Counted from the first letter of the stretch, positions 7,560-17,610 are shown. The stretch is 64,000 nt of DNA from Acidisarcina polymorpha (GCF_003330725.1 NZ_CP030840.1:3658001-3722000), one strand, 5' to 3'. Notes: generated by a model from the letters alone, not told the origin. Program-made: numbers and translations.

Positions 7560-9380
7560 GTGGCTGCTGAGATATATAGGCCAAAGTCTACGAACGGCAA
7601 GAGTGAAACCGGTCTGACTAACGTGGGTATTGGTTCCAGAATCCGGGCTGCCTTCAGCCGGGAAAACGATGTCTCCGCGCGATCCGCCCTGCTCAACACC
7701 ACGCTGGAGGGGGTGACTCTCTTTTGTTTCACAGCGTTCTTCCTGTTTTATGGCCTGGTGCCTATTTTTGGCGGCGCGGTGCTGGGGCTGGTTGGCGCGG
7801 ATGAACCGCGCTATGCGCAGGTGGCCCGCGAGATGCTGGCGCGCAACGACTTCATTACCCCGATCCTCTATGGGCAGCCATGGCTGGAAAAGCCGGCGCT
7901 TTATTATTGGCGCGCAATGTTCGCCTTCCGCGAGTTTGGCATTCATGACTGGTCTGCACGGTTGCCGTCTGCCAGTTTTGCCTTCACTCTGATTGTGCTC
8001 ATATATCTGCACATGCGGCGCTTCCGGGCGGGAGGTCAGCTGGATGCAGCGATTATTACGGCATCCTGCGCGGGAATTATCGCGTTCGCTAGAGGCGCTT
8101 CGACGGACATGCAGCTGGCCGCTCCCTTCTGCATCGGCATGCTGGGCTGGTATGCATGGTACGAGACCGACAGCAAGTTCTGGCTCTTCGATCTGTATTT
8201 TTTTGTAGGAGCAGCGACCCTGGCAAAGGGTCCGATTGCCCCATTCATGGCGATCGCCATCATTCTCAGCTTCGCTGCTCTGCGACGGGAGTGGTCGATC
8301 CTCCGGCGCAGCATCTGGATCCCTGGGGTCATCCTCTATTTCGCGATGGTGCTCCCGTGGTTTATTGCCGTACAGCGCCGCAACCCGAATTTCCTGCGAA
8401 TCTTCTTCCTCGAACACAATCTGCAGCGTTTCGCCACCGATCTTTACAAACATGAACAGGCGGCTTGGTATTACGTCCCTACAATGCTGCTTGGGCTGAC
8501 TCCCTGGGCGGTGATTGCGGGGGCAGCCCTGGTTGATGCGATCCGCGAATCCTTCGCCGAGTGGCGGGCCCGGCGGGTCAAGATCCGCTATATTGGCCAT
8601 AGTCGGGCGGGCGACGCGTTTCCGGAGTTTCTTTTGCTGTGGGCGCTTTTCCCCATCATTTTCTTTTCCTTCTCGAAATCCAAGCTGCCCGGTTATGTTC
8701 TGCCTTCGATCCCTCCGCTGACTATCCTGGCCGGCGACTACCTGAACCGGAAGCGGGAGCAGGGGCTGCGACCCTGGCTGCTGATCTTCCATGCCATTTC
8801 AACCGGCGTGCTTACCGCGGTAGTGCTGTTGTTGCCGCGCTATCTGCTGCATCCTGACGCGCTGCCTGCCAGAAATGCCATGATCGCGGCCGGGATGACG
8901 GGTTTCGCCGCGGCCCTGCTCATCCTGGTGGTGGTAGCTAGGTTTGGACTGAAACGTCTACGGATTGCGACGATCATTCCGATCATGGTGCTCTTACTGT
9001 TTCTCCTGGGCGTTGGTCCGGTCTTCGGAGTTGGCCCAATGCCTGGATCTAAGGCCATTGCTCAGCTACTCGATCAGACCTACTCGGCGCGACCGCTGGC
9101 GCGTGTGCTGCTGCCGCTCCTGGAGCCGGGCGAAGTGCTCGCTGTTTACCGAGTCAGGCGCGACGTCGAATACGGATTATCGTTCTATCGAAACAAAGAG
9201 GTATATAACTACGAGCAGGACGGCACGCTCTCGATTCCGGCAGAGCGGCACATTCTCGTGGTTCGTGAGTCTTATGCGCAAGACCTGCGTCAGTTACTGC
9301 ATGGCCGGTCTTATGAGCCATTGTTTACCTATCCGGCCCAGAATCTAGTTATCTATTCTGTATCAGCGCGAGTCAAATAG
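7560..9380 (+). CDS. ArnT-like polytopic glycosyltransferase (PMT/GT39-GT83 fold)
   Basis: A 606-residue inner-membrane protein with about 12 hydrophobic segments and a C-terminal soluble part (about 490-606). The first periplasmic loop has the acidic pair D81-E82 in GADEPRYAQVAREML, followed by YGQPWLEKPALYYW. These are hallmarks of ArnT-like and dolichyl-phosphate-mannose mannosyltransferases, which use polyprenyl-phosphate sugars to modify lipid A, proteins or glycans on the periplasmic side. The acceptor is unknown. The start is GTG with AGGA nine bases upstream. Its stop overlaps the start of the following GNAT gene by one base (TAGTG), so the two are probably co-translated. Confidence 0.85.
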   Translation: MAAEIYRPKSTNGKSETGLTNVGIGSRIRAAFSRENDVSARSALLNTTLEGVTLFCFTAFFLFYGLVPIFGGAVLGLVGADEPRYAQVAREMLARNDFITPILYGQPWLEKPALYYWRAMFAFREFGIHDWSARLPSASFAFTLIVLIYLHMRRFRAGGQLDAAIITASCAGIIAFARGASTDMQLAAPFCIGMLGWYAWYETDSKFWLFDLYFFVGAATLAKGPIAPFMAIAIILSFAALRREWSILRRSIWIPGVILYFAMVLPWFIAVQRRNPNFLRIFFLEHNLQRFATDLYKHEQAAWYYVPTMLLGLTPWAVIAGAALVDAIRESFAEWRARRVKIRYIGHSRAGDAFPEFLLLWALFPIIFFSFSKSKLPGYVLPSIPPLTILAGDYLNRKREQGLRPWLLIFHAISTGVLTAVVLLLPRYLLHPDALPARNAMIAAGMTGFAAALLILVVVARFGLKRLRIATIIPIMVLLLFLLGVGPVFGVGPMPGSKAIAQLLDQTYSARPLARVLLPLLEPGEVLAVYRVRRDVEYGLSFYRNKEVYNYEQDGTLSIPAERHILVVRESYAQDLRQLLHGRSYEPLFTYPAQNLVIYSVSARVK

Positions 9381-10414
9381 TGCAGCAGATCGTTTTCCCG
9401 GCATCTCGACGACGCATGACACCGGCCTTACAGTTCGAGATACTCGACCTTCGTCATTTTTCGGCGAACTCGCTTCGTCCTGTTCTGGAGCAGGAAGTGC
9501 GACTCTGGGACGATCGTCTACGGTGGGATTATCGCGCCTCTGCCGATCTGCTGCTGCAGTATCTTGATTCCCGGGTTCTGCCCGGCTATGTCGCCATCGA
9601 GGATGGCCGGATCTCCGGCTATGTTTTCTGCATTTATGAGGAGAACAAGGCGGTGATCGGCGATGCTTTCGCCGTCCAGGTCCGGAATGCAACGTATTCA
9701 GCGACCGAGGTGGAGGTCCGCTTGCTCGATCATCTGGTCGAGTTGCTGATGAACTCCCCGGGCATTGATCGGATTGAATCCCAGTTGCTGATTCATCCCC
9801 ACGGAGTGCATGCCGAGGTTTTTGAGCGGGCGGGATTTCAGATCTATCCTCGTCTTTTTATGGAGCTCGACCTGGAGTCGCTTCTTGCGATGCAGGCGGC
9901 CGATAGCGATAGTTCGATCAAGCCGCTGCCGGCCGGCTTCGAGATCCGGGGTTGGCGCGATGAAGACTTCAGCGGCGCTGGCCGGCTCATTGCTGCGTGC
10001 TACGAAGGTCATCTGGATAGCTACATCAATGATCAATACCGGTCGGTCGCAGGTTCATTGCGTTTTCTGCACAATGTGGTGAGGTTTCCTGGCTGCGGAA
10101 CCTTCGATATCTCCGCCTCCAAAGTCGTTGTCCACTCGAGCACCAAAGCGCTGGCGGCGATTCTGTTGTGCTCGCGGGTAAGAAGCGACACTGCCCATAT
10201 TACGCAGATCTGCGTTGACCGGCAGCACCGCGGTCTGGGTCTGGGAACCTTACTGTTGAGAAGCTGTGCGGCTGAACTGAGGAAGCGTAACTTTTCGACC
10301 CTGACACTTACCGTGACGGAAGGGAACAGCGAAGCAGTGTCGTTGTATCAGACGCAGCACTTCCACACCAAACACGTCTTCGACGCGATGGTCTGGAATC
10401 AGCGGAAGATTTAG
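9380..10414 (+). CDS. Tandem GNAT-family N-acyltransferase
   Basis: Encodes 344 residues with two GNAT-like halves. The C-terminal half (about 190-344) has the acetyl-CoA-binding signature in RQHRGLGLGTLLL, preceded by the strand THITQICVD-like segment AHITQICVDRQ. The N-terminal half (about 20-160) has the fold pattern but a weaker signature. GTG at 9380 overlaps the glycosyltransferase stop codon; ATG 9416 is an alternative start. Coupling to the membrane glycosyltransferase suggests acylation of a sugar or protein in the same surface pathway, but this is inference. Confidence 0.75.
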   Translation: MQQIVFPASRRRMTPALQFEILDLRHFSANSLRPVLEQEVRLWDDRLRWDYRASADLLLQYLDSRVLPGYVAIEDGRISGYVFCIYEENKAVIGDAFAVQVRNATYSATEVEVRLLDHLVELLMNSPGIDRIESQLLIHPHGVHAEVFERAGFQIYPRLFMELDLESLLAMQAADSDSSIKPLPAGFEIRGWRDEDFSGAGRLIAACYEGHLDSYINDQYRSVAGSLRFLHNVVRFPGCGTFDISASKVVVHSSTKALAAILLCSRVRSDTAHITQICVDRQHRGLGLGTLLLRSCAAELRKRNFSTLTLTVTEGNSEAVSLYQTQHFHTKHVFDAMVWNQRKI

Positions 10415-10426
10415 CGGAAGCTGCGT

Positions 10427-10996
10427 CTATTTGCATGGCGGGCCCGGCGCCGGAAGCGCTTCGGCCTTCTGCTTCGCTTGCAGGTCGGCGATCAGGTCAG
10501 AGATGTAGCGTGTGCAGCGCGGAGAGACGTTCATGAATTCAAGGCCGACATGCCGCGCGGCCCGATTGCATCGAACTCCCCCGGCGACGCGGAAGCGCAC
10601 ACCGTTGACGATCATCACGATCTCGACCTGAGTGCCGCGCTCGAGTGTGAACACGATATCGGTCTTCAAGCAACAGCCACTGGAGCTGAGGTTCTGTACT
10701 TCCCCGGTAAAGCATAAGGCGCCTCCGAGAACAATGACCTGAGCGGTTCCGGAACAGGAGAAGCGCGGTGTTCGCCGGCGATCGGCTGCAGCAACGGGCG
10801 CCCCCGAGCCGGGAGTGGGGACGATTGCCTGCACGGGCGCAGGTTTCGCTGCGATGTCTGACTTCAGCCGGCCAGTTTCCCTCGGTCGAGGTCGGCTGGC
10901 ATCGTTTGCGGCAACTTGAGCTCGTCGTTCCATCAACGGTACTATCGGAAACATCAGGCCACATGATGAGTCGTTGAGAAGAATATTGCCTTTCAC
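10427..10996 (-). CDS. PilZ-domain protein
   Basis: A 189-residue protein whose C-terminal half (about 75-175) is a PilZ domain: RRRTPRFSCSG supplies the RxxxR-type c-di-GMP motif and the strand NLSSSGC the second motif, followed by GLEFMNVSP. The N-terminal 70 residues are Pro/Ala/Arg-rich and probably disordered. Such proteins bind cyclic di-GMP and act as adaptors for motility, exopolysaccharide or secretion. The start is uncertain: Met1, or Met22 at 10933, would each keep the domain. It is convergent with the GNAT gene, 12 bases apart. Confidence 0.75.
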   Translation of the reverse strand: MKGNILLNDSSCGLMFPIVPLMERRAQVAANDASRPRPRETGRLKSDIAAKPAPVQAIVPTPGSGAPVAAADRRRTPRFSCSGTAQVIVLGGALCFTGEVQNLSSSGCCLKTDIVFTLERGTQVEIVMIVNGVRFRVAGGVRCNRAARHVGLEFMNVSPRCTRYISDLIADLQAKQKAEALPAPGPPCK

Positions 10997-11133
10997 GACG
11001 TGGAATTACGGGAAGGGGACGCTTTGGGCGAGCTTCATTCAGTCCCGGGGGCTTTCTGAGTGACTCGAGCGGCGGCGATTCACTTTCGGCTTTTCAGCGC
11101 CGCCTTTCGCCGGCGAATTGGCTGCGGAATGCT

Positions 11134-13611
11134 TTACTCCGACCGGAGTGCTGTGAGAGGGTTGACCCCGGCCGCCCGCCGCGCCGGAACGATGCTGGCC
11201 GCGACCGCCACCAGAGCTACGCACAGAGCCGCCAGGATCATATTGGCAGCGTCATAAGGCTGGACACCATAGAGGGTGGATGCGAGCGCCCTTCCCACTG
11301 CCGCCGCTGCCGGAATTCCCAGGGCGATGCCCGCCGCCGTCAACCACAGGCTATCGCGCAGCACCATCCACACCAGCTGTCCGCGCCGCGCCCCAAGCGC
11401 CATGCGGACCCCAATTTCGACCGTGCGGTTGTTGATCCTGTAGGCCAACGTTCCATAGAGGCCGGTCGCGACCAGGATTACCGCCAATACTCCAAAGAAG
11501 CCGGCAAGGCGGGCAAACAGCAACTGGTGAGAGATAGTCTCCTCATACTGGGCGCGCTGTGTAATGGGCTCGAGCAAAGGCAGATTCGGATCCATCTGCT
11601 GCACTACCTTGCGGGCAGCCGGCAGAATGGCGAGCGGATCGCCATGCACCCGCATTTCCATCTGCATTTCGCCGATGACTGGAATTTGCGCATACATATA
11701 CCAGGCCATCGGGGTCGGTGATTCATCGATGCTGGTGTATTTGTGGTCTTTGACCACGCCGACAACCGTCATCTCGAATTTGCCATTATCGGTGCCGATG
11801 TGATGACCGATCGGATTCTGGCCCCGGAAAAAACGTCTTGCGAACTGCTCGTTGATGATGCCGACGGGCGGGGATGCGGCGGTGTCGGAATCGGTAAAAT
11901 CCCGGCCCTCCAGCACCGGAACGCCCAGCGTATGAAAGAAGTCCGGTCCTGCCACATTGCTGCGTACCGACCTCGATGTCCCGTTCTCCACCTCTGGAAC
12001 CCTGCCGTCCACGGTCATGTCGCTGTTATTGGACCACCATGAACCAAGGCGCTCCTCCATGATGGTCACGGATTCCACTCCCGGCAGTACTCGCAGTTTG
12101 TCCATCAATCGCCGATAGAAGGCGATCCCTTGAGGGACAGACTTGATGTTTGGATTGACGCCGAAGACGACCAGTCCATCGGTCTTGAAGCCTAAGGGAA
12201 GATTCTCGAGGTTGCGCAGGGTGCGGATCAGCAATCCTCCCCCGACCAGCAGCACCAGGCATAGCGCCATCTCCAGAGCGACGACCACCCGGCCGGCGCG
12301 CGTCTTGCCGGCATCCAAATTCGACGTCGCCACGGAAGTCTTCAAGGCGAGGCGGGGTCCTGCAGCAAGCGCCGCGCGCAGCGGAGCCAGCCCGAAGAGC
12401 AGTGCCGCCACCACCAATACACTCAAGGTGAACAGCAGGACGGTCTTGTCGGGCGTCAAACTTGATTCGATCTGCGCCCATGCCGCCAGCGCCTTCACCG
12501 CGAAGACCGCAAAGAGCCAGGCCAGCATGCCACCGATCGCTACCAGCAGAAGGCTTTCCGTCATCAATTGCCGGAACAGCTCTCTGCGTTTTGCTCCAAG
12601 CGCCAGGCGTAAGGAGAATTCGCGCTGGCGGGTCGCGTTGCGCGCCATCAATAGCATCGCGACGTTGCTCAGGGCGATCAATAGAACAAGTCCCACCATG
12701 GCCATCAACATGCGCAGCGGCTTGCCATATTGCTGGTCGTAGCCGGGAAAACCTTCGGCCGCGACCAGACTGAGAGTAGGGCTTTTTTCGCCCGGTTGCG
12801 GATTGCCCAACCCCACGTAAGCCGCGGTTTGAAAGGCCGACTGAAGCTGCGCCGCGGCCTGCGCTTTCGTTGCCTGTGGAGCAAGACGCCCGGCCAGTCG
12901 GAGACACCACCAGGTAGGATTCGCGATATAGGTTTTGCCATCCTCAGGAGGATTTCCCCAAGCATTTAGCTCAGGACGGCTCTGCAGGGGAATCCAAAAG
13001 TCGGTCGACTCTCCCGGTTCGAGTCCTTCAAAGCCCTCCGCCGCAACACCGACGATGGTGATTGCCACGCCGTTGACGGAGAGCGTCTTCCCCAGGATTT
13101 CCGGGCTTTGAGCAAAGCGCCGGATCCAATATCCGTAGCTGATCACGGCGACCGGTGCGTGGCTGGTCTCATCCTGTTCGCTAAAGCCCCGCCCGCGCGC
13201 CGGTTTCACGCCCAATCCGGAGAAGAAGTTGCCGCTTACCATATCGCCTTCGGCCTCCTCCGGCTGAGTCTCGTAGCGAACGGCGACTTTGCCGGCAGAC
13301 AAGGGCACGTATGCGATCACCGCCGATAGTCCCCGACCCTGCCGTCGCAAGGCATCGTAGACGGGATAGGAAAATGTCTCGACGGAGTCGATCGTACCTG
13401 TCCCTCGCGGCGCGTTTGACGTCCTGAGATACACGACCCGGCCTGGATCGGCGACGGGCAGCGACCGGAGCAGCACCGCGTTCATTACGCTGAAGACAGC
13501 GGTATTCGCGCCGACGCCCATGGCCAGCGTCAACACGCAGACGAGCGTGAACCCCGGGGTCTTTCTTAGTTGGCGTAGCGCATAACGCAGGTCATGGAAG
13601 ATCGTAAACAC
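11134..13611 (-). CDS. Acidobacterial orphan FtsX/MacB-type permease (ADOP)
   Basis: An 825-residue permease with two MacB periplasmic core plus FtsX units in tandem. The N terminus DLRYALRQLRKTPGFT, followed by LTLAMGVGANTAVFS, is typical of the duplicated orphan permeases expanded in Acidobacteria. The first FtsX block lies at about 300-420, a second periplasmic core at about 450-680, and the last FtsX block at about 690-825, ending VPARRAAGVNPLTALRSE. Family members move lipoproteins, peptides or drugs or act as mechanotransmission permeases with a separate ATPase. No ATPase gene is adjacent, so the partner must be elsewhere. Confidence 0.9.
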   Translation of the reverse strand: MFTIFHDLRYALRQLRKTPGFTLVCVLTLAMGVGANTAVFSVMNAVLLRSLPVADPGRVVYLRTSNAPRGTGTIDSVETFSYPVYDALRRQGRGLSAVIAYVPLSAGKVAVRYETQPEEAEGDMVSGNFFSGLGVKPARGRGFSEQDETSHAPVAVISYGYWIRRFAQSPEILGKTLSVNGVAITIVGVAAEGFEGLEPGESTDFWIPLQSRPELNAWGNPPEDGKTYIANPTWWCLRLAGRLAPQATKAQAAAQLQSAFQTAAYVGLGNPQPGEKSPTLSLVAAEGFPGYDQQYGKPLRMLMAMVGLVLLIALSNVAMLLMARNATRQREFSLRLALGAKRRELFRQLMTESLLLVAIGGMLAWLFAVFAVKALAAWAQIESSLTPDKTVLLFTLSVLVVAALLFGLAPLRAALAAGPRLALKTSVATSNLDAGKTRAGRVVVALEMALCLVLLVGGGLLIRTLRNLENLPLGFKTDGLVVFGVNPNIKSVPQGIAFYRRLMDKLRVLPGVESVTIMEERLGSWWSNNSDMTVDGRVPEVENGTSRSVRSNVAGPDFFHTLGVPVLEGRDFTDSDTAASPPVGIINEQFARRFFRGQNPIGHHIGTDNGKFEMTVVGVVKDHKYTSIDESPTPMAWYMYAQIPVIGEMQMEMRVHGDPLAILPAARKVVQQMDPNLPLLEPITQRAQYEETISHQLLFARLAGFFGVLAVILVATGLYGTLAYRINNRTVEIGVRMALGARRGQLVWMVLRDSLWLTAAGIALGIPAAAAVGRALASTLYGVQPYDAANMILAALCVALVAVAASIVPARRAAGVNPLTALRSE

Positions 13612-13820
13612 TTGTGCCTCCGGCGAGTTGGCTAAGAACTACTGAGAGAGCACTTCGCAGGCCAATCGCCAGCAGACAAATTCGTAACTAACCGTCAGAT
13701 ATTTAGATCATGCGGCGCATGTGAGCCGTCTTTGTCTGTTCAAGCGTGAACAATTCCGTTCAATTCTGGACAGCATCTTTGACAAGCTGTGTTCGGTTGC
13801 TAGGCGCGAGCACCGTACCG

Positions 13821-15005
13821 TTATTCGGCGAAGCGGCTGACCGTGGGCGGCAATGGAATTGTCGATTCGGAGGACTTTTCGCCCTCCGCGGCACGCTCTT
13901 TGCCATCTCGCCTGCGGCGCACCTCGCGCAGCGCCACCAGGATCAGCCCGGTAAACGTGAATACCAACAAGCCGATTGCCAGGTATCCGTGCAGCTGTGT
14001 CATCTCTCCATAAAGCAGGGCGAGTCCGAAAAAGACGAAGAAAACATGCGCGCAAAAGACTTCCAGGGAAGCCTTTCCGAGCGTGAGGAAGGGCTCGACC
14101 GCGACCAGGCGCAGGACCGGCTTGCGGAGCCAGTAGAGAACAATCGTGAACGCGACGAGATTGAGCAGGCGCAGCGGACCAATGCTCCATTTGTCCAGCA
14201 TCGTGCTCAGAGTCTGCTGGGTGAGCCGGCTGCCGAACCACTCGTGGCGTACTCCGATAAAAAACGCGCAGACGACCGCGCAGAGGGCGACGACCTTGCC
14301 CGGAACCCGGCTGATCGGCAAGGGCCCCTGGGCGGATTTGGCGCCCAACCACATTCCCGCAATCCAGATCCATTGCCATGCAAACAGGTTGAACGCGCCT
14401 GTCTCTTGTAGCGGAATAGGCAGGTGGGTGATGTGTATGACCGCATTGTGGACGGCATCGCGCAATCCGAACTGGGCCAGCAGCCAAACCGCAAGACTCA
14501 TGGCGATAATGCGGTTCCATCCCCAGCGAACCGCAGCGGAGAGCACCAGCGGCGTACCCGCGAGGAAGATGACGTACATCGGCAGAATGTCCAGCAGAGG
14601 AGGACAGTAGAGCAGCAGCACCGAGCCGACGACGGCGACCACCGGATGAGCAATGTAGAAATTCAGGAGGTTGTAGATTGCCGTCCTGTGGGTCGTCACC
14701 GCAAGCCCGGCAGCCACAGTAAAGGCGAGGCTTAGCATCAGCAGGTGATAGCCATAGATCTTGAGCGCCCGACGCCAAAGCTTGCTGCGCAGACCGGCCT
14801 CGTCGAGCGCGGCCTGGTGGATATAGAGACGGGCCACCAGGAGCGCCGAGAGAAAAACAAAACCTTCGGCGGAAGAGACAAATCCGAACGGCTGATTCAC
14901 CAGATCGCTGAAATGCGTGGGCAGATGAGTCAGGGTCATCCAGACGAGGAATAAACCTCGAAGGGCGTCCAATTCGGGCTTGCGGGGCAGCTTCGGAAAC
15001 TTCAT
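13821..15005 (-). CDS. OpgC-like membrane acyltransferase
   Basis: A 394-residue protein with about 10 transmembrane segments. The start PELDALRGLFLVWMTLTHLP, followed by FVSSAEGFVFLSALLVARLY, is the signature of OpgC-domain proteins (acyltransferase-3 superfamily). OpgC adds succinyl groups to periplasmic glucans in proteobacteria. The C-terminal tail (about 365-394) is charged and soluble. No opgGH genes lie nearby, so the acceptor in this organism is unknown. The flanking 209 bases (13612-13820) separate it from the ADOP permease on the same strand and hold no recognised gene. Confidence 0.8.
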   Translation of the reverse strand: MKFPKLPRKPELDALRGLFLVWMTLTHLPTHFSDLVNQPFGFVSSAEGFVFLSALLVARLYIHQAALDEAGLRSKLWRRALKIYGYHLLMLSLAFTVAAGLAVTTHRTAIYNLLNFYIAHPVVAVVGSVLLLYCPPLLDILPMYVIFLAGTPLVLSAAVRWGWNRIIAMSLAVWLLAQFGLRDAVHNAVIHITHLPIPLQETGAFNLFAWQWIWIAGMWLGAKSAQGPLPISRVPGKVVALCAVVCAFFIGVRHEWFGSRLTQQTLSTMLDKWSIGPLRLLNLVAFTIVLYWLRKPVLRLVAVEPFLTLGKASLEVFCAHVFFVFFGLALLYGEMTQLHGYLAIGLLVFTFTGLILVALREVRRRRDGKERAAEGEKSSESTIPLPPTVSRFAE

Positions 15006-15096
15006 TGTCTATGGAGTGGATGCTTCTTAGTGGTTTAGACGATTCACCATCTGAGCGGGTTGCGTGGGCAGGCCCGCGAGATCAATGCGGGTAAGT

Positions 15097-16377
15097 TCAA
15101 AAGAGTTCGCGGGAGAGCACCTGCCTGGCTGCGCGTAAACCGGATCGTATGGCTCCATGGACGGTTCCCCAATGCCCGGTCGTGTCGGTGTGCTCTCCCG
15201 CGAAGAACAGTGTCTCGCCGGTCGGCTGGGCCATGACCTCTGAACATTCGAGCGCGCCCGCGGGCGCATAGCTGTAAGCGCCCAAGCTGAACGGGTCGGC
15301 TTGCCAATCATGCAGATGCCAGCTTCGCAGCTGGCGGTCGAGAGAGTTCAGAGGCAGCGAGAAGATCTGTTCGAGCGAGCGCATTGCCTGCTCCAGCAGC
15401 GCCGCAGGCTCGTTTGCAGGCGGGGCCAAGGCCCGCGGACCGCCAATCCAGCCGATCAACACCGGCGTCGTCAGCGGATACTGGGTCCACCAGGTACTGG
15501 GCGTCGTCCGCTCGGCGAAGAGGAATCGCATCTGCGACATAGCCGTCGCCCAGAAGCGGGAGTGGAAGATCAGCACCAAGCGCTGCACTGAACCGAAGGC
15601 CAGTTGATCTGCCGCCGCGAGCACGGCATGCGGTACTGGATCGAAGGCCACGGAGCGAGCCTGCAGAACGCCAAGCGGAAGCGTGAGGATGGCCTTTGCT
15701 CCCCGCACGGTGGCTTGCGATGCGAGTTGCGCCTCGACCTGGCCTGAGCTCCAACGGATCACCGTCACCGGCGAGTTCAACAAAATATGGGCTCCCGCTT
15801 GCTCCGCGGATTCAGCCAGAAACTTTGGAAGCAGATCGTAGCCACCGGGAGCGCGCCACGAGCGACTGCCTTCGATCGCATCCTCTGCCTTCTGCTGGGC
15901 GGCCAGTGCCGCGATCCCGATCCGGCTGGCATCGGCGGCGTTAAAGCCCTCGACATAAGACCGTGCGCCTTCAGCCTCTTCCTCAGCAACTTTGTGGCTG
16001 GCAAGGTAGGCATCAAAGCTCATGTCTCCTTCCCTCGCCACAGTTGTTTCGAGATCGTCGAGCAAACTCAGGTCATGGTCATCTTCGCATGCAGATAAGT
16101 TGCCGCGATGAAAACAGGCATCGACTCCATCGTTCTCTAAGAGGGCGATCTTGGCCTCGTTCAGCAGCCTCAGCAATTCCGGTGGATTCCCGTGAATGAA
16201 CTCGGCGCCCAGTTCAACCGCCGCTTCGGTCCCTTCCGGATGTAATGTCAGAATGCGCCCGCCGATCCGCTCTCGACCTTCTACCACCGTAACGCGTAGC
16301 CCGGCGACGGCTAATTCCCTCGCTGCCGCCAGCCCGGCTACTCCTGCCCCTACAATCAAGATATCGTCCATTGCCAT
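15097..16377 (-). CDS. FAD-dependent amine oxidase (flavin monoamine oxidase family)
   Basis: About 426 residues. The start MAMDDILIVGAGVAG gives the dinucleotide-binding GxGxxG motif, followed by VVEGRERIGGRIL, the second FAD-contact motif of amine oxidases. The C terminus has GALECSEVMAQPTGETLFFAGEH, the usual FAD-binding segment near the end. The protein probably oxidises an amine (polyamine, amino acid or similar), releasing aldehyde, ammonia and hydrogen peroxide. The frame stays open upstream, but the FAD motif fixes the N terminus at ATG 16377 or 16371. It is divergent from the YihY-type gene. Confidence 0.88.
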   Translation of the reverse strand: MAMDDILIVGAGVAGLAAARELAVAGLRVTVVEGRERIGGRILTLHPEGTEAAVELGAEFIHGNPPELLRLLNEAKIALLENDGVDACFHRGNLSACEDDHDLSLLDDLETTVAREGDMSFDAYLASHKVAEEEAEGARSYVEGFNAADASRIGIAALAAQQKAEDAIEGSRSWRAPGGYDLLPKFLAESAEQAGAHILLNSPVTVIRWSSGQVEAQLASQATVRGAKAILTLPLGVLQARSVAFDPVPHAVLAAADQLAFGSVQRLVLIFHSRFWATAMSQMRFLFAERTTPSTWWTQYPLTTPVLIGWIGGPRALAPPANEPAALLEQAMRSLEQIFSLPLNSLDRQLRSWHLHDWQADPFSLGAYSYAPAGALECSEVMAQPTGETLFFAGEHTDTTGHWGTVHGAIRSGLRAARQVLSRELF

Positions 16378-16536
16378 ACATTCCAGTATCTGATGCGTTT
16401 GGCTCCAGGGCGAATTCGGTAATCCGGGAGTCGCTCGGGGAAAAGTTGCATCGTATAAGTACCGCACCAGAAGCTGCTTTTTCGAATCAGTCTTGAACCT
16501 CCGAATACCCAACGATTGCCGGCCACAGGGGGAACC

Positions 16537-17520
16537 ATGGTTGTTCATCGTGCAGAAGAGGCTTCTTTGGGAAAGATTGCGATGGAGAAGGCTCGCTCAC
16601 GCTGGGCGCAATCGTCATGGAATTTGCAGCGGCTGGGGATCAAGCTCATCGCGCAGCGAACCTGGGAATCCATGACCAAGGACGACCTGACGGGAAGATC
16701 CGCGCAGCTGGCTTATTACTTTTTCTTCTCGCTCTTCCCGGGCCTGGTCGCAGCGTCGGCGGTCCTGGGCATGGTGGCAACATCCGGAAGGGCCTTCTCC
16801 GACCGGCTTATCGACTATCTAGCGACGGTGATCCCGCCGGCGGCGTTCGATATTGTGTTATCGACCTTCAACCAGACAACGCATGCCAGCAGCGGAGGGA
16901 AAGTCGTCGTGGGCTTGCTCGTCGCCCTGTGGTCGGCGAGTGCAGGGACATCGGCGATTCAGGACGCCCTCAACTCCGTCCACAAGGTGAAAGAGCGGCG
17001 TCCCTTCTGGAAGGCCCGCCTGGAGGCGGTGCTGCTCACGATCTTTATGGCGATCCTCTTTACCATGGCGCTGACCGTTCTGCTGGGAGGCGACATCGTG
17101 GCCGGCTATCTGAGCCATATCGTGAATCTGCCGTTGTTCTTCAGGGTCTTAACCCGCATGCTTACGTGGCCGATTGCCTTTGCAATCTCGGCGGTCGCGT
17201 TCGCCTTGGTCTATTACGTTGCCCCTGACGTCGAGCACGCCGAGTGGCGGTGGATTACGCCTGGCGCGACCATCGGCATCGTTTTATGGCTCTTGGTTTC
17301 GACGGGGTTGAGAATCTATCTTCATTTTTTCAATAGCTACTCGGTCACCTACGGTTCGTTGGGGGCCGTCATCGTTCTGTTGACCTGGTTTTATTTGAGC
17401 GGATTAGCGGTGCTGATGGGCGCTGAAATCAATATGGTGATTGAAGACCTGGCGGCGCGGCAAGGTGAACGGGGCGCCAAAAAAGAGGGCGAAAAAGTAC
17501 CTCAATCCGAAAACGCTTAG
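16537..17520 (+). CDS. YihY/BrkB family membrane protein
   Basis: About 327 residues with six hydrophobic segments. Family motifs are DDLTGRSAQLAYYFFFSLFP near the start, LWSASAGTSAIQDALN in the middle, and the C-terminal YGSLGAVIVLLTWFYLSGL. YihY proteins were once called ribonuclease BN or BrkB by mistake; they are now seen as integral membrane proteins of uncertain role, with some members acting as envelope AsmA-partner or transport proteins. Start candidates are ATG 16537 (AGGGGGA three bases upstream) and ATG 16582 (GGGAAAG upstream). A charged tail follows the last segment. Confidence 0.88.
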   Translation: MVVHRAEEASLGKIAMEKARSRWAQSSWNLQRLGIKLIAQRTWESMTKDDLTGRSAQLAYYFFFSLFPGLVAASAVLGMVATSGRAFSDRLIDYLATVIPPAAFDIVLSTFNQTTHASSGGKVVVGLLVALWSASAGTSAIQDALNSVHKVKERRPFWKARLEAVLLTIFMAILFTMALTVLLGGDIVAGYLSHIVNLPLFFRVLTRMLTWPIAFAISAVAFALVYYVAPDVEHAEWRWITPGATIGIVLWLLVSTGLRIYLHFFNSYSVTYGSLGAVIVLLTWFYLSGLAVLMGAEINMVIEDLAARQGERGAKKEGEKVPQSENA

Positions 17521-17534
17521 TCTTGGGTCTGAAG

Positions 17535-17555
17535 TTCCGTCAAGAGCGGACGGAA
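17535..17555 (+). terminator. Hairpin after the YihY gene
   Basis: A perfect 7-base-pair stem (ttccgtc at 17535-17541 with gacggaa at 17549-17555) and a 7-base loop, 15 bases after the stop codon. There is no T-run, so it may be a factor-dependent terminator or an mRNA 3' end protector. Confidence 0.4.
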
Positions 17556-17586
17556 GGTGAGCGTCGCGCACATCGCTGAGAACGCG

Positions 17587-17610
17587 GATTCTTCGCTCGC
17601 ACAGGATGAC
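17587..17610. repeat. Dispersed intergenic repeat, copy 1
   Basis: The segment gattcttcgctcgcacagg followed by atgac resembles segments at 19332-19360 and 21736-21760. A gtgtagtgg-attcacc element about 50 bases further on also recurs after copy 3. These look like decayed copies of one short non-coding element between genes. Confidence 0.5.

Noticed and set aside
7455-8792. 445-codon minus-strand frame
   Set aside because: Antisense to the ArnT-like glycosyltransferase; charged, low-complexity translation.
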